Origin: Eudorina sp. 2006-703-Eu-15
Taxonomy: Eukaryota; Chlorophyta; Chlorophyceae; Chlamydomonadales; Volvocaceae
Direction: 5' to 3'
Length of the DNA: 64,000 nucleotides
NCBI GenBank assembly: GCA_003117195.1
Contig: BDSI01000031.1
Span: 37,501 to 101,500, forward strand
Shown: positions 63,844-64,000 of the stretch, piece by piece
Numbering within the stretch: position 1 is the stretch's first letter
Layout of the letters: each line of letters begins with the position of its first letter
The notes under the pieces: model-generated
Databases searched by the model: none
Seen by the model: only the letters and a program-made list of their open reading frames with translations
What the model was told of the DNA's origin: nothing
Program-made: the position numbers and the translations under genes

Positions 63844-64000
63844 CTACCCGTTCAAATAAAACACGTTCCGTGGACCATCTGATCAGACTGGTTATCACAT
63901 ATTTCGAACATAATGCAGGTGCTATGAGCAAAACTGCTAGACCCAGCCTACTTGCGCACAGCACGTGCATTCAATGGGTACTATACGCCCGCCATACATG
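63844..64000. other. Window edge within or upstream of the PB1 gene
   Basis: No exon was recognised here. It is probably intron of the PB1 gene because the exon ending at 63843 has no start codon. Confidence 0.4.

Overview
The window looks like nuclear DNA of a green alga in the Chlamydomonas/Volvox group (Chlamydomonadales). Reasons: GC-rich sequence; genes cut into many short exons by GT-AG introns; 3' ends with TGTAA, the poly(A) signal of this group; long Ala/Gly/Ser/Pro-rich disordered protein segments; and the mobile elements present (Ty3 chromovirus, DIRS-type tyrosine-recombinase retroelement, hAT-type MITE). No bacterial operon, tRNA, rRNA or CRISPR array was seen. The species cannot be named from sequence alone.

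Layout. 1-10.1 kb is a nest of mobile DNA: a 91-bp minisatellite split by a very young chromovirus (807-8556; LTRs read as identical; 5-bp target duplication), itself interrupted by a 963-bp insert, followed by an old integrase/chromodomain remnant interrupted by a 459-bp hAT MITE. 11.1-14.4 kb (minus strand) holds a nitroreductase-family gene and a small two-helix membrane protein gene. 14.7-22.7 kb (plus) is a complete 15-exon FAM91 gene, divergent from the small membrane protein gene. 22.7-27.3 kb is a less GC-rich stretch with one orphan ORF and little else. 27.3-33.3 kb is a DIRS-like retroelement with gag-like, RT/RNase H and PHD-tyrosine recombinase ORFs. 33.7-36.5 kb is a decayed partial copy of a WD40 gene whose intact parent lies at 41.9-50.2 kb. 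Between them are a recombinase-like gene remnant (37.9-39.1 kb) and a 1.45-kb foldback palindrome (39.56-41.0 kb). 50.2-53.1 kb shows no gene. 53.1-57.9 kb (minus) is an 8-exon TDP2-type tyrosyl-DNA phosphodiesterase, and 59.9-63.8 kb (minus) is the 3' part of a gene for a long disordered protein ending in a PB1-like domain; its start lies beyond the window.

For the host genes, exons were joined by finding GT/AG borders whose phases agree. The FAM91 model (1031 codons), TDP2 model (622 codons), WD40 model (1582 codons) and the PB1 gene keep frame at every junction. The host genes do not form one pathway: FAM91 is a Golgi vesicle-tethering factor, TDP2 repairs topoisomerase-DNA adducts, the WD40 protein is probably a scaffold, and the nitroreductase is a flavin enzyme. 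The most unusual material is the layered transposon archaeology and the broken WD40 duplication.
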